Positions 1-6,457 of a stretch of DNA of 8,650 bases are shown piece by piece; positions within the stretch are counted from its first letter, which is position 1, and each line of letters begins with the position of its first letter. The notes beneath the pieces were generated by a model. That model was not told where the DNA came from. It searched no databases and saw only the letters and a list, made by a program, of their open reading frames with translations. The translations under genes were made by a program, and so were the position numbers. The DNA is taken from the NCBI GenBank assembly GCA_964414595.1, contig CAYPXJ010000054.1, positions 1-8,650 on the forward strand, written 5' to 3'. This DNA comes from CAYPXJ01 sp964414595 (lineage in GTDB: Bacteria > Pseudomonadota > Alphaproteobacteria > Rickettsiales > CAIJLX01).

Positions 1-37
1 CTATACAGGAGAATGCCTGGAAGTCAAGGAATTCTGG

Positions 38-703
38 TTATTTGCCGATTTCGGCGCGCGCTTTTTCCAAATCAACACGGTACATTTCGCTCTGGGTCAG
101 CGCGCCGAAAACTAAGAGCGCCATCGCCCGTCCTCCCGCCAGATCATGCGGGTAATGCACGCCGGTGATAATGCGGTGATGCGCCATTTCTTCGGCGCGC
201 GCGCGGAGATCGCCGCGCTTTTCAGGATAAAGCTCGCCGAGCACTTCCGCCATCACGCGTGGGCAGGCCGTATGGCCGCTGGGATACGCCCCGTTGCCTA
301 GTTTCGGCAGACGGCGTTTCACCCGTGCATCTTCTTCGTAGGGCCGCTTTGTTTTCCAAAAATCTTTCGCCGCATGCACCTGCGTTTTGCAATCCGCGCC
401 CACTTTATCGAGCAGCATATAGGTTGCCGGCTTGGTATCGCGCGCGAAATCTTTTCCCAACACTTGCGTCACAAGCTCTGGCCGCACTTTAATTTCATAT
501 AGCGCCGCGGCGAAATCCGAAGTTGTAGCTTCCTGCTGCGCTTTGAGGATGGTTTCAATTTCCTGATTCCATTCCTGAGAACGAACTTCAATCGGCGGCG
601 TTAAAAATTCCGGTTTAAGGGTTCCGGGCTTAAGGTAATGCAACTCCTCCGCCTGGGCGGAAATAGCGAAAAAGAAACATGCGAGAAGAAAAATTTTTTT
701 CAT
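38..703 (-). CDS. secreted class A-type acid phosphatase (PAP2 superfamily)
   Basis: A 221-residue protein that should hydrolyse phosphate monoesters in the periplasm. It shows all three blocks of the PAP2/class A acid phosphatase signature: K113-x6-R120-P121, P141-S-G-H144, and R177-x5-H183-x3-D187. In this family H183 is expected to be the nucleophile and H144 the general acid. The first residue of block three, usually Ser, is His176. Residues 1-18 form a signal peptide (Lys-Lys, hydrophobic core, AQA before Glu19). I chose the ATG at 703 because this signal peptide begins there; a longer in-frame start at 799 would add 32 residues read out of the palindromic element upstream. No strong ribosome-binding site is visible. 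It lies downstream of bipA on the same strand, 169 bases away. Substrate and gene name cannot be fixed, and a PAP2 lipid phosphatase is less likely because there are no membrane helices beyond the signal. Confidence 0.9.
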   Translation of the reverse strand: MKKIFLLACFFFAISAQAEELHYLKPGTLKPEFLTPPIEVRSQEWNQEIETILKAQQEATTSDFAAALYEIKVRPELVTQVLGKDFARDTKPATYMLLDKVGADCKTQVHAAKDFWKTKRPYEEDARVKRRLPKLGNGAYPSGHTACPRVMAEVLGELYPEKRGDLRARAEEMAHHRIITGVHYPHDLAGGRAMALLVFGALTQSEMYRVDLEKARAEIGK

Positions 704-716
704 ACATGCTCTGTAT
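702..716. repeat. short inverted repeat over the acid phosphatase start
   Basis: ATACA (702-706) and TGTAT (712-716) are perfect inverted arms around a 5-base spacer. They cover the ATG (701-703) and the bases just upstream. It could be an operator half-site pair or a weak hairpin at the translation start. At this length chance is a real possibility. Confidence 0.3.
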
Positions 717-729
717 ATAAGAAAAAAAT

Positions 730-851
730 AAAATTCGCTAGGGCGAGGCAGCCAGGCAGCGTTTTCGAGCACCGCAGCGGAGTGTACGCTTCGGTACATG
801 AGCAGCGGCGCGCAGAAAGCGCAACGGAGATGCCCGCCCTAGTAGAATTTT
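730..851. repeat. 122-base palindromic element, possible dispersed repeat or structured RNA
   Basis: The two ends pair over about 20 base pairs. Bases 730-736 pair with 845-851, 737 with 843 as G-U, CTAGGGCG (738-745) with CGCCCTAG (835-842), and 747-750 with 831-834; only A746 and A844 bulge out. Inside are smaller hairpins: TGTAC/GTACA (783-787 with 794-798, six-base loop) and GCGC/GCGC (810-813 with 819-822, loop AGAAA). GCAGCGG occurs twice (774-780, 802-808) and AGGCAGC twice (746-752, 754-760). It sits between two minus-strand genes. Read on the minus strand, the closing stem is followed by a T-rich tract, so it may also end or attenuate bipA transcription. The form suggests a palindromic intergenic repeat, but only one copy lies in this window. 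Confidence 0.6.
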
Positions 852-872
852 TTGATGGCCAAGATAGTAGAA

Positions 873-2690
873 TTAAGAAGCTTTAGCGCGCGAATATTTC
901 TTGCGTTCGTTCGTATCCAAAATCTTCTTACGCAGACGCAACGTGAGCGGCGTTACTTCCACCAGCTCATCATCCTGAATATACGCAATCATATCTTCCA
1001 GCGTGAGGAGGCGCGGAGGCGGCAGGCGAATCGCATCGTCTTTACCCGCGGCGCGGAAGTTGGTGAGCTGTTTTGCTTTCAGCACGTTCACTTCCAAATC
1101 GTTATCGCGGTTATTTTCGCCGATCACCATGCCGTCATAAACGCGGTCGCGCGGTTTGATAAACCAGACGCCGCGTTCGGAAAGCCCTTCCATCGCGTAC
1201 GCCTCTGCTTCGCCAGTGCCCATGGCGATAAGCGCGCCGGTGCGTCGGCCTTCGAGTTCGCCTTTGAACGGACCGTAAGAATGGAACAGACGGTTGAGCA
1301 CACCCGTACCACGCGTATCGGTGAGGAATTCGCCCTGATAACCGATGAGCGCGCGCGAAGGTGCGATAAACACAATGCGCATTTTACCGCCGCCGGACGG
1401 ACGCATATCTTGCATCTCAGCTTTGCGTTTGCCCATTTTTTCCACCACGACGCCGCTATGTTCTTCATCCACGTCGATCACAACTTCTTCATAGGGCTCA
1501 AGTTTCTGGCCGCCTTCTTCTTTGAACAACACGCGGGGGCGCGAAACCGAAAGTTCGAAACCTTCACGGCGCATCGTCTCAATCAAAACGCCGAGCTGCA
1601 ATTCGCCGCGGCCGCTTACTTCAAACGCCTCGCCGCCTTCCGTATCGCGCACCTGAATCGCGACGTTCTTTTCTGCTTCGTGATAGAGGCGATCGCGAAT
1701 CAAACGCGATGTCACTTTCTTACCTTCTTGCCCCGCGAACGGCGAATCATTCACATGAATCGTGATCGCCATTGTTGGCGGATCGATCGGCGTCGATTTA
1801 ATCGGCTCGGCCACCGCTGGGTCGCAAATCGTATGCGATACCTGCGATTTTTCTACGCCCGCGATCGCAACGATATCGCCCGCTTGCGCTTCGTTCACCG
1901 GCACGCGGTTAATACCTTGGAAACTTAAAAGTTTCGTTAAACGTCCCTGCTCAATCACATTGCCTTTCAAGTCCAAAACTTTGAATGGCTGATTCACTTT
2001 TGCCATGCCGCTTTCGATACGGCCCGTGAGAATACGGCCCACATACGGATCGTAATCCAGAAGTGTCGCGAGCATCGCAAACGGCGCATCGAGTTTCACA
2101 TTCGGCGCCGGCACATGTTTGAGCACCAGTTCCAAAAGCGGATGCAAATTTTCACGCGGCGCTTCAAGCGACGGCGCGCACCAACCCGCGCGGCCGGAGG
2201 CATAAAGCACGGGGAAATCAAGCTGCTGTTCACTGGCATCGAGCGCGACGAACAAATCGAATACTTCATTGAGCACTTCGTCTGCGCGCGCATCGGAGCG
2301 ATCGACTTTATTGATAATCACAATCGGGCGGTGACCAATTTTCAGCGCTTTGGAAAGCACGAATTTCGTCTGCGGCATCGGGCCTTCGGCGGCATCCACC
2401 AGAAGCAGCGCGCTATCGGCCATATGGAGTACACGCTCCACCTCGCCGCCGAAATCGGCGTGACCGGGCGTATCAATAATATTCATGCGCACACCTTCCC
2501 ACTCAATGGCAGTGCACTTTGCAAGAATCGTAATACCGCGTTCTTTTTCCAAATCGTTGGAATCCATGACGCGTTCTTCCACCGCTTGGTTTTCGCGGAA
2601 GGTGCCGGATTGCTTGAGAATATTATCAATCAGCGTGGTTTTGCCGTGGTCAACGTGCGCGATAATCGCGATGTTCCGAATGTCTTTCAT
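873..2690 (-). CDS. typA: translational GTPase BipA/TypA
   Basis: A complete 605-residue GTPase of the EF-G-like family that binds ribosomes and helps 50S assembly and stress adaptation. The G motifs are intact: AHVDHGKT (11-18), ERGITI (50-55), DTPGH (73-77), NKVD (127-130) and SGRAG (165-169). After the G domain (to about 195) come the beta-barrel domain II (about 200-290), an EF-G III-like domain (about 305-385), an EF-G C-like domain (about 397-480) and the BipA-specific C-terminal domain with its lysine-rich tail. Length matches the family. The start is supported by AGGAC (2694-2698 on the minus strand) three bases before the ATG, and by the conserved N-terminus. It is divergent from phoU, with its own promoter candidate in the 103-base gap. 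The long open frames on the opposite strand are shadows of this gene. Confidence 0.97.
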   Translation of the reverse strand: MKDIRNIAIIAHVDHGKTTLIDNILKQSGTFRENQAVEERVMDSNDLEKERGITILAKCTAIEWEGVRMNIIDTPGHADFGGEVERVLHMADSALLLVDAAEGPMPQTKFVLSKALKIGHRPIVIINKVDRSDARADEVLNEVFDLFVALDASEQQLDFPVLYASGRAGWCAPSLEAPRENLHPLLELVLKHVPAPNVKLDAPFAMLATLLDYDPYVGRILTGRIESGMAKVNQPFKVLDLKGNVIEQGRLTKLLSFQGINRVPVNEAQAGDIVAIAGVEKSQVSHTICDPAVAEPIKSTPIDPPTMAITIHVNDSPFAGQEGKKVTSRLIRDRLYHEAEKNVAIQVRDTEGGEAFEVSGRGELQLGVLIETMRREGFELSVSRPRVLFKEEGGQKLEPYEEVVIDVDEEHSGVVVEKMGKRKAEMQDMRPSGGGKMRIVFIAPSRALIGYQGEFLTDTRGTGVLNRLFHSYGPFKGELEGRRTGALIAMGTGEAEAYAMEGLSERGVWFIKPRDRVYDGMVIGENNRDNDLEVNVLKAKQLTNFRAAGKDDAIRLPPPRLLTLEDMIAYIQDDELVEVTPLTLRLRKKILDTNERKKYSRAKAS

Positions 2691-2693
2691 AAT

Positions 2694-2698
2694 GTCCT
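2694..2698 (-). promoter_or_regulatory. ribosome-binding site of bipA
   Basis: AGGAC on the minus strand, three bases before the ATG at 2690. It supports that start. Confidence 0.5.
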
Positions 2699-2719
2699 AA
2701 AAGTTAAAAAGCGGCTCTC

Positions 2720-2749
2720 TATATAGGAAATTGATATGTATTGCATCAA
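2720..2749 (-). promoter_or_regulatory. candidate sigma-70 promoter of bipA
   Basis: On the minus strand TTGATG (2749-2744) and TATATA (2725-2720) are 18 bases apart, each matching the consensus at four of six positions. Transcription would begin near 2713, leaving a leader of about 22 bases that contains the AGGAC ribosome-binding site. Confidence 0.45.
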
Positions 2750-2781
2750 AATTATCACTTACGCAAACCCTCCAAACCCGT

Positions 2782-2787
2782 TACAAT
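2782..2787 (+). promoter_or_regulatory. possible phoU -10 element giving a leaderless mRNA
   Basis: TACAAT matches TATAAT at five of six positions and ends six bases before the phoU ATG at 2794, so transcription could begin at or next to the start codon. No convincing -35 is visible (TTACGC at 2759-2764 is poor), and the gene has no properly placed Shine-Dalgarno sequence. The call is tentative. Confidence 0.25.
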
Positions 2788-2793
2788 AAGGCC

Positions 2794-3474
2794 ATGTTGA
2801 ACTTCGAAAACCACGCGTTTCGCGATCTGGATGAATCGTTTAAGCGCTTGCACGGCCTTTTGATCGGCATGGCGGAGCATATTCAATCACTGACTCAGGT
2901 CGTGATTGAAGCGGCGGAAACCAAATCCGATAAATTTGCCCAGGCCAAGGAAATAGACCGCCAGATTAACGAGGCGGAAAAGCAAATCAGCTTCACCGTG
3001 GAGCAAATTCTTTCCAAATTCCACCCGCTGGGCGAAGAGCTGCGTTTTGTCATCGGCTCCATCAAAATCGCCGGCATCCTGGAAAGCATTGCCGATAAAA
3101 TCAAAAACGTCACCAAACGCCTGCCGAAAGTTGAGCATCCGCTTTCCGCCAATATGCAAAAACAGGTGCGGTCGCTTGCCGATATTCTCGATCACAGCCT
3201 GCATATCTGCATGCAATTACTAGTGCAATTTGACGCGTCGGAGGCCGATGCGCTCGAACAGGCTTGGGAAAAGGCCGACGCCGCTTATAAGAACATCGTG
3301 CAGGAATTAACTCGCCATTTAGGCGAGTCGGATGCGGACGAAAATAAGGCTGATTATTCGCATATTCTGCTACTGGCTAAAAACCTGGAGCGTAGCGTTG
3401 ATTCCGTGCAGGATATCATCAAAATCAGCCGTTTTATCCACCATCGCTCCTTCTCAAACACGGATAAAGAATAG
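2794..3474 (+). CDS. phoU: PhoU-family phosphate signalling regulator
   Basis: A 226-residue all-helical cytoplasmic protein of the PhoU family, which links the Pst phosphate transporter to the PhoR/PhoB two-component system and dampens Pho signalling when phosphate is plentiful. Both PhoU repeats are present, each with its metal-binding helix: E97-x3-D101-x3-N105, preceded by the typical GEELRFVIGSIKIA stretch (80-93), and E199-x3-D203-x3-D207. Length is normal for the family. I chose the ATG at 2794 because the sequence resembles PhoU from the first residues (NFENHAF); the in-frame extension to 2731 would add 21 unrelated residues. No good ribosome-binding site precedes it. pstSCAB and phoB, its usual neighbours, are absent here. 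A DUF47-type Pit accessory protein is the main alternative and is less likely. Confidence 0.85.
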   Translation: MLNFENHAFRDLDESFKRLHGLLIGMAEHIQSLTQVVIEAAETKSDKFAQAKEIDRQINEAEKQISFTVEQILSKFHPLGEELRFVIGSIKIAGILESIADKIKNVTKRLPKVEHPLSANMQKQVRSLADILDHSLHICMQLLVQFDASEADALEQAWEKADAAYKNIVQELTRHLGESDADENKADYSHILLLAKNLERSVDSVQDIIKISRFIHHRSFSNTDKE

Positions 3475-3546
3475 TCTATAACGCTGATTTTCGGCTGTTT
3501 TCCACTACTTTCCTCCCTCTCTAATTTATTTCAAATTTTATTCGTT

Positions 3547-3564
3547 TTGTCACAAATCTGTAAC
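3547..3564 (+). promoter_or_regulatory. Pho-box (PhoB binding site)
   Basis: Two 7-base direct repeats, TTGTCAC (3547-3553) and CTGTAAC (3558-3564), are separated by AAAT. This is the 7-4-7 layout of a PhoB box; against the consensus CTGTCATAAATCTGTCAC, 15 of 18 positions match. Both repeats point toward the large gene at 3608. The second repeat sits where a -35 element would be, as in known PhoB-activated promoters. Confidence 0.65.
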
Positions 3565-3574
3565 AATTCCCCCG

Positions 3575-3580
3575 TAGATT
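3575..3580 (+). promoter_or_regulatory. -10 element paired with the Pho-box
   Basis: TAGATT matches TATAAT at four of six positions and begins ten bases after the Pho-box, the distance seen in PhoB-dependent promoters that lack a good -35. Transcription would begin near 3587. Confidence 0.45.
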
Positions 3581-3586
3581 GTAATC

Positions 3587-3593
3587 AAAGGGG
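3587..3593 (+). promoter_or_regulatory. ribosome-binding site with ambiguous start
   Basis: AAAGGGG is the only purine-rich site before the large gene. It is 14 bases from the ATG at 3608, which is too far to be ideal. Closer possible starts are an ATT at 3599 in the same frame (five bases away) and an ATG at 3595 that opens only a two-codon frame, ATG AAT TGA. If the predicted transcription start near 3587 is right, this site is at the very 5' end of the mRNA. Confidence 0.35.
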
Positions 3594-3607
3594 TATGAAT
3601 TGATATT

Positions 3608-6331
3608 ATGATTGCGTCTGTCACAAAATCACCGCTTGGCGATACGCATCTGCTGGCTGAAATTAACCAGCGGCTGGATGCGTTTGAAAAGCGCATGGGC
3701 ACGCAAGGCTCCACGCCCACCAATCCGAAAACCGGCCCCATCAAATCCGGTAGCGATCAGGAATATGACGATACAGTAGTTCGTAAGCGCGCGAAAAATG
3801 AACGCGGTATGTATAGTACCGTCAACGCCAACCGTACCAATATCGGTGCATCCTTTGCCATTGGTCAAAACGAAGCAACGCAAATCGGTGAATATGCAGG
3901 TTATATTACTCCGTACGGCGAATGGTGGTTAGCGATACGCCGAGAAGATGGCTTCCGTGTACAGCGCGTGCCAGGCCACTTGGTACCCGAGGGAACCATT
4001 GGTTGGAACGGCGAATCTTTCCGCATAAAGACAATAGGTAAAAATGGCGAAAGTATCGTAAAAGATTATCCCCGCATGGTAGCGCCGGGCGAACTTATGG
4101 TATGCGGTTCCGTAAAGGCAGATTATTTAGACTTAACTAAAATTTACCAGCTCTATCATCAACACGCCCTGCACGGCGACATAGACAGCGCGCTGGCACA
4201 AGAAGAAGCAGAAAAAGAAAAAAAATTAAGTATCCAGGAAACACATATTTACGAAAAAATTTCGGGCAGCTTGTTGAAGCGCGGATTTTTATATTTGCGC
4301 GATGATGAAAAAGTGATTTTCGAAAACCAATCGGAAAAAGATAAAATTAAAATGCTGGAAACCGGCCTAAGCCGGATTCCAAAATCTACAGCGAGTCACC
4401 TGTCCAAAATTACGCTCGAAGGCGAATATTACACCACGCACATGGTCAGTAAAATGCCGCGACCGGTCGTAATCGGCGATTACCTTGTGCAGTATAAAAA
4501 AGATCTCTCCGGTCATTATCTGGATAAGAACGGCAACATCATCAAAATCAATCCCCAAACGGGTGAATACGATCCGAACGGCACCGAATGGTTCACCGTG
4601 GTGAAAGAGGGCGACAAAGTCTATCTCGCCGATCCAAACAAACCTTTCTTGCCCAAAATCATCAACGGCGAAAAAGTGGAAATGAAAGGCGCTGCCGAGA
4701 TCACTATCGTGCGTGAAGGTTTATACGATGGCAGTATGGGTATTATCGATCCGCGCACAAAATTTTTGGATGAAAAAGATGTTGGCCTTGGCTTCACCTA
4801 CGAAAATCATTTCTGCATCAACACCTGCCGCGTGCTGCAATTCAAAAGTGAAAAAATAGAACATAACAGCGCTCGTTTTAACGAGATCAAAAAACTTCTC
4901 GAAGAGCAAAATGGCAGAGTCGAAGCAAAGCCTCGCGGCTACTTTACCGATCCAAAAGATGGCAAAAAATACCTGATGGTATGGAAGCGTAATTTTGATG
5001 TAAAGAAACCCGATAGTAAGGATGACCCTCGCGCGCTTGGTTACGGTAACGATTTTTATTGCTATGAGCTCGATGCGAACAAGCAGCCGATTCCGGAATA
5101 TAAAATTCCAGAAATTGGTATGAACGCCGCGTTCTATCGTTGGGGGCGCACGTCGGAAAAAGTCTATCAGCACGCACAACGTTTCTTCCAGGCTGGCCGA
5201 AGCGATGCACAAAGCGATGGCCCGAGTGAAGTCGCTACATCGGTATTATGGCATGGCCGACTCATCGACCGCGTCTCCGGCGAATACATGCTTAAATATT
5301 TTGAAAAGGCGTTTGGGCCGATTCACAAAAAAGACTTCCTGCCCGATACAAAATTTAACGTTGGCCAATTTAATAATAAGGATTGGGGCAGCCTTTTCTA
5401 TCGCGCCGCTCGCCGCACTTCGCAATACCACAACAAAACCGACCGTCATGGTTACGATACGGATAACATCGTAACACTGCAGTGGGAATATTCGCTCGCA
5501 CGCGGCCTTGGCGATTTCTTCACCGGTAGCAAACGTCTTTGGGGTGGATTCAAAGAATCTTCGCTTGCTGCAACAACAGGCGCCGGCGTAACAACCGCCG
5601 CACTCGCAATCGCAGGCGGTCTCGCTTCGCCTATTTTGATGGGCGTTGCCGCAACAACCGCCTTCCTCTTTTCAGGCCTTGCCTGGTACAGCATGGCGTA
5701 CCAGCATTCACGTAAACGTAAAGATATTGTCGAGCTCGAAGAGATGGATCGTTACGCCGATACGTCCGGTATTTATAGCGATCACGAAACGTTGATTTGG
5801 GATAAGAAAAAAGGCAATCCGAACCATCAACCGAAACAAATGACCAACTTCAACCTGGTCGGTCTGTACAACGATTTATACGCCACTTTCCGCGGCGCAT
5901 GCGGCGCACTTTATATCTTGAGCGGCGGTGCGGCAGATCTCGCAGAAGAAAAACGCAAAGCCTCCACATATACATACGCCACCGTTCTCACCGGCTCGTT
6001 AAGTGGTGCAGCCGTTACAGCAAGCATGACAGGAATTGCCGCGGGCAGTCTTGCGATTGCAAGTGGTATTGGTGCAGCTGCGCTTGGAGCTGCTGCTCTC
6101 GGTACAGGCCTCAAGGCACTATGGCATGCGGCGAAATATTCGCTGGCGACGCGTGGTAAAAAATACGCGAAAGACCGCGTCGAAGAATTCCAGGAATTCA
6201 AGGATTACCATTTGAGCGTGTACAACGAGGATACGGTGACAGAAAAAGATACGCGCGTGCGTACAGGTTATCGCCGCCGTCCGGGGGCAAAAGGGATCGA
6301 TCTCGACGAAGTCAGCGCGCAAATAGGTTAA
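3608..6331 (+). CDS. 907-residue protein of unknown function with two hydrophobic C-terminal segments
   Basis: I do not recognise this family. There is no signal peptide. A short amphipathic helix (about 16-31) and a polar linker (to about 70) precede a long, soluble, beta-rich part to about 620. That part contains stretches of similar style: PGHLVPEGTIGWNGESFRI (122-140) with PGELMV (160-165); GDYLVQYKKD (290-299) followed by Asp/Asn/Gly turns; and GYFTDPKDGKKYLMVW (444-460). A charged helix, rich in Glu and Lys, lies near 196-214. Two Gly/Ala/Thr-rich hydrophobic segments follow, about 651-698 and 790-842, each long enough for a helical hairpin and with glycine-zipper-like spacing. They are separated by about 90 polar residues. 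The tail is basic (YRRRPGAKG) and ends in an acidic stretch. A Pho-box promoter precedes it, so phosphate-starvation induction is inferred. A pore-forming or membrane-inserting effector and a structural envelope protein are both possible. That it is a real gene is nearly certain; its function is unknown. Confidence 0.9.
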   Translation: MIASVTKSPLGDTHLLAEINQRLDAFEKRMGTQGSTPTNPKTGPIKSGSDQEYDDTVVRKRAKNERGMYSTVNANRTNIGASFAIGQNEATQIGEYAGYITPYGEWWLAIRREDGFRVQRVPGHLVPEGTIGWNGESFRIKTIGKNGESIVKDYPRMVAPGELMVCGSVKADYLDLTKIYQLYHQHALHGDIDSALAQEEAEKEKKLSIQETHIYEKISGSLLKRGFLYLRDDEKVIFENQSEKDKIKMLETGLSRIPKSTASHLSKITLEGEYYTTHMVSKMPRPVVIGDYLVQYKKDLSGHYLDKNGNIIKINPQTGEYDPNGTEWFTVVKEGDKVYLADPNKPFLPKIINGEKVEMKGAAEITIVREGLYDGSMGIIDPRTKFLDEKDVGLGFTYENHFCINTCRVLQFKSEKIEHNSARFNEIKKLLEEQNGRVEAKPRGYFTDPKDGKKYLMVWKRNFDVKKPDSKDDPRALGYGNDFYCYELDANKQPIPEYKIPEIGMNAAFYRWGRTSEKVYQHAQRFFQAGRSDAQSDGPSEVATSVLWHGRLIDRVSGEYMLKYFEKAFGPIHKKDFLPDTKFNVGQFNNKDWGSLFYRAARRTSQYHNKTDRHGYDTDNIVTLQWEYSLARGLGDFFTGSKRLWGGFKESSLAATTGAGVTTAALAIAGGLASPILMGVAATTAFLFSGLAWYSMAYQHSRKRKDIVELEEMDRYADTSGIYSDHETLIWDKKKGNPNHQPKQMTNFNLVGLYNDLYATFRGACGALYILSGGAADLAEEKRKASTYTYATVLTGSLSGAAVTASMTGIAAGSLAIASGIGAAALGAAALGTGLKALWHAAKYSLATRGKKYAKDRVEEFQEFKDYHLSVYNEDTVTEKDTRVRTGYRRRPGAKGIDLDEVSAQIG

Positions 6332-6457
6332 AAATGCTGACCGTCGCACAAAGCACATCTTCGATGTTTATCGCGCGGTCGCGCTCCTTGTTACTCTCGA
6401 AATTCTGCTTTCCACTTGCCGCTTGCCTCTGCCATGAAACCACGCTAAGCCGTAAGC

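Noticed and set aside
852..1928. 358-codon open frame on the plus strand opposite bipA
   Set aside because: It lies fully antisense to a well-conserved GTPase, has His/Arg/Phe-rich shadow-like composition, and resembles no family.
2115..2726. 203-codon open frame on the plus strand opposite the 5' half of bipA
   Set aside because: Antisense shadow of the G domain; no ribosome-binding site and no recognisable domain.
3475..3546. T-rich stretch after phoU considered as its intrinsic terminator
   Set aside because: I could find no stable hairpin before the T-rich bases.
4721..5212. 163-codon minus-strand frame inside the large gene
   Set aside because: Hydrophobic and Phe/Ile-rich as expected for an antisense shadow; the plus-strand frame is continuous and better supported.
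6388..6404. GC-rich self-complementary stretch in the 6332-6457 gap considered as a terminator
   Set aside because: Only about four base pairs can form and no T-run follows.
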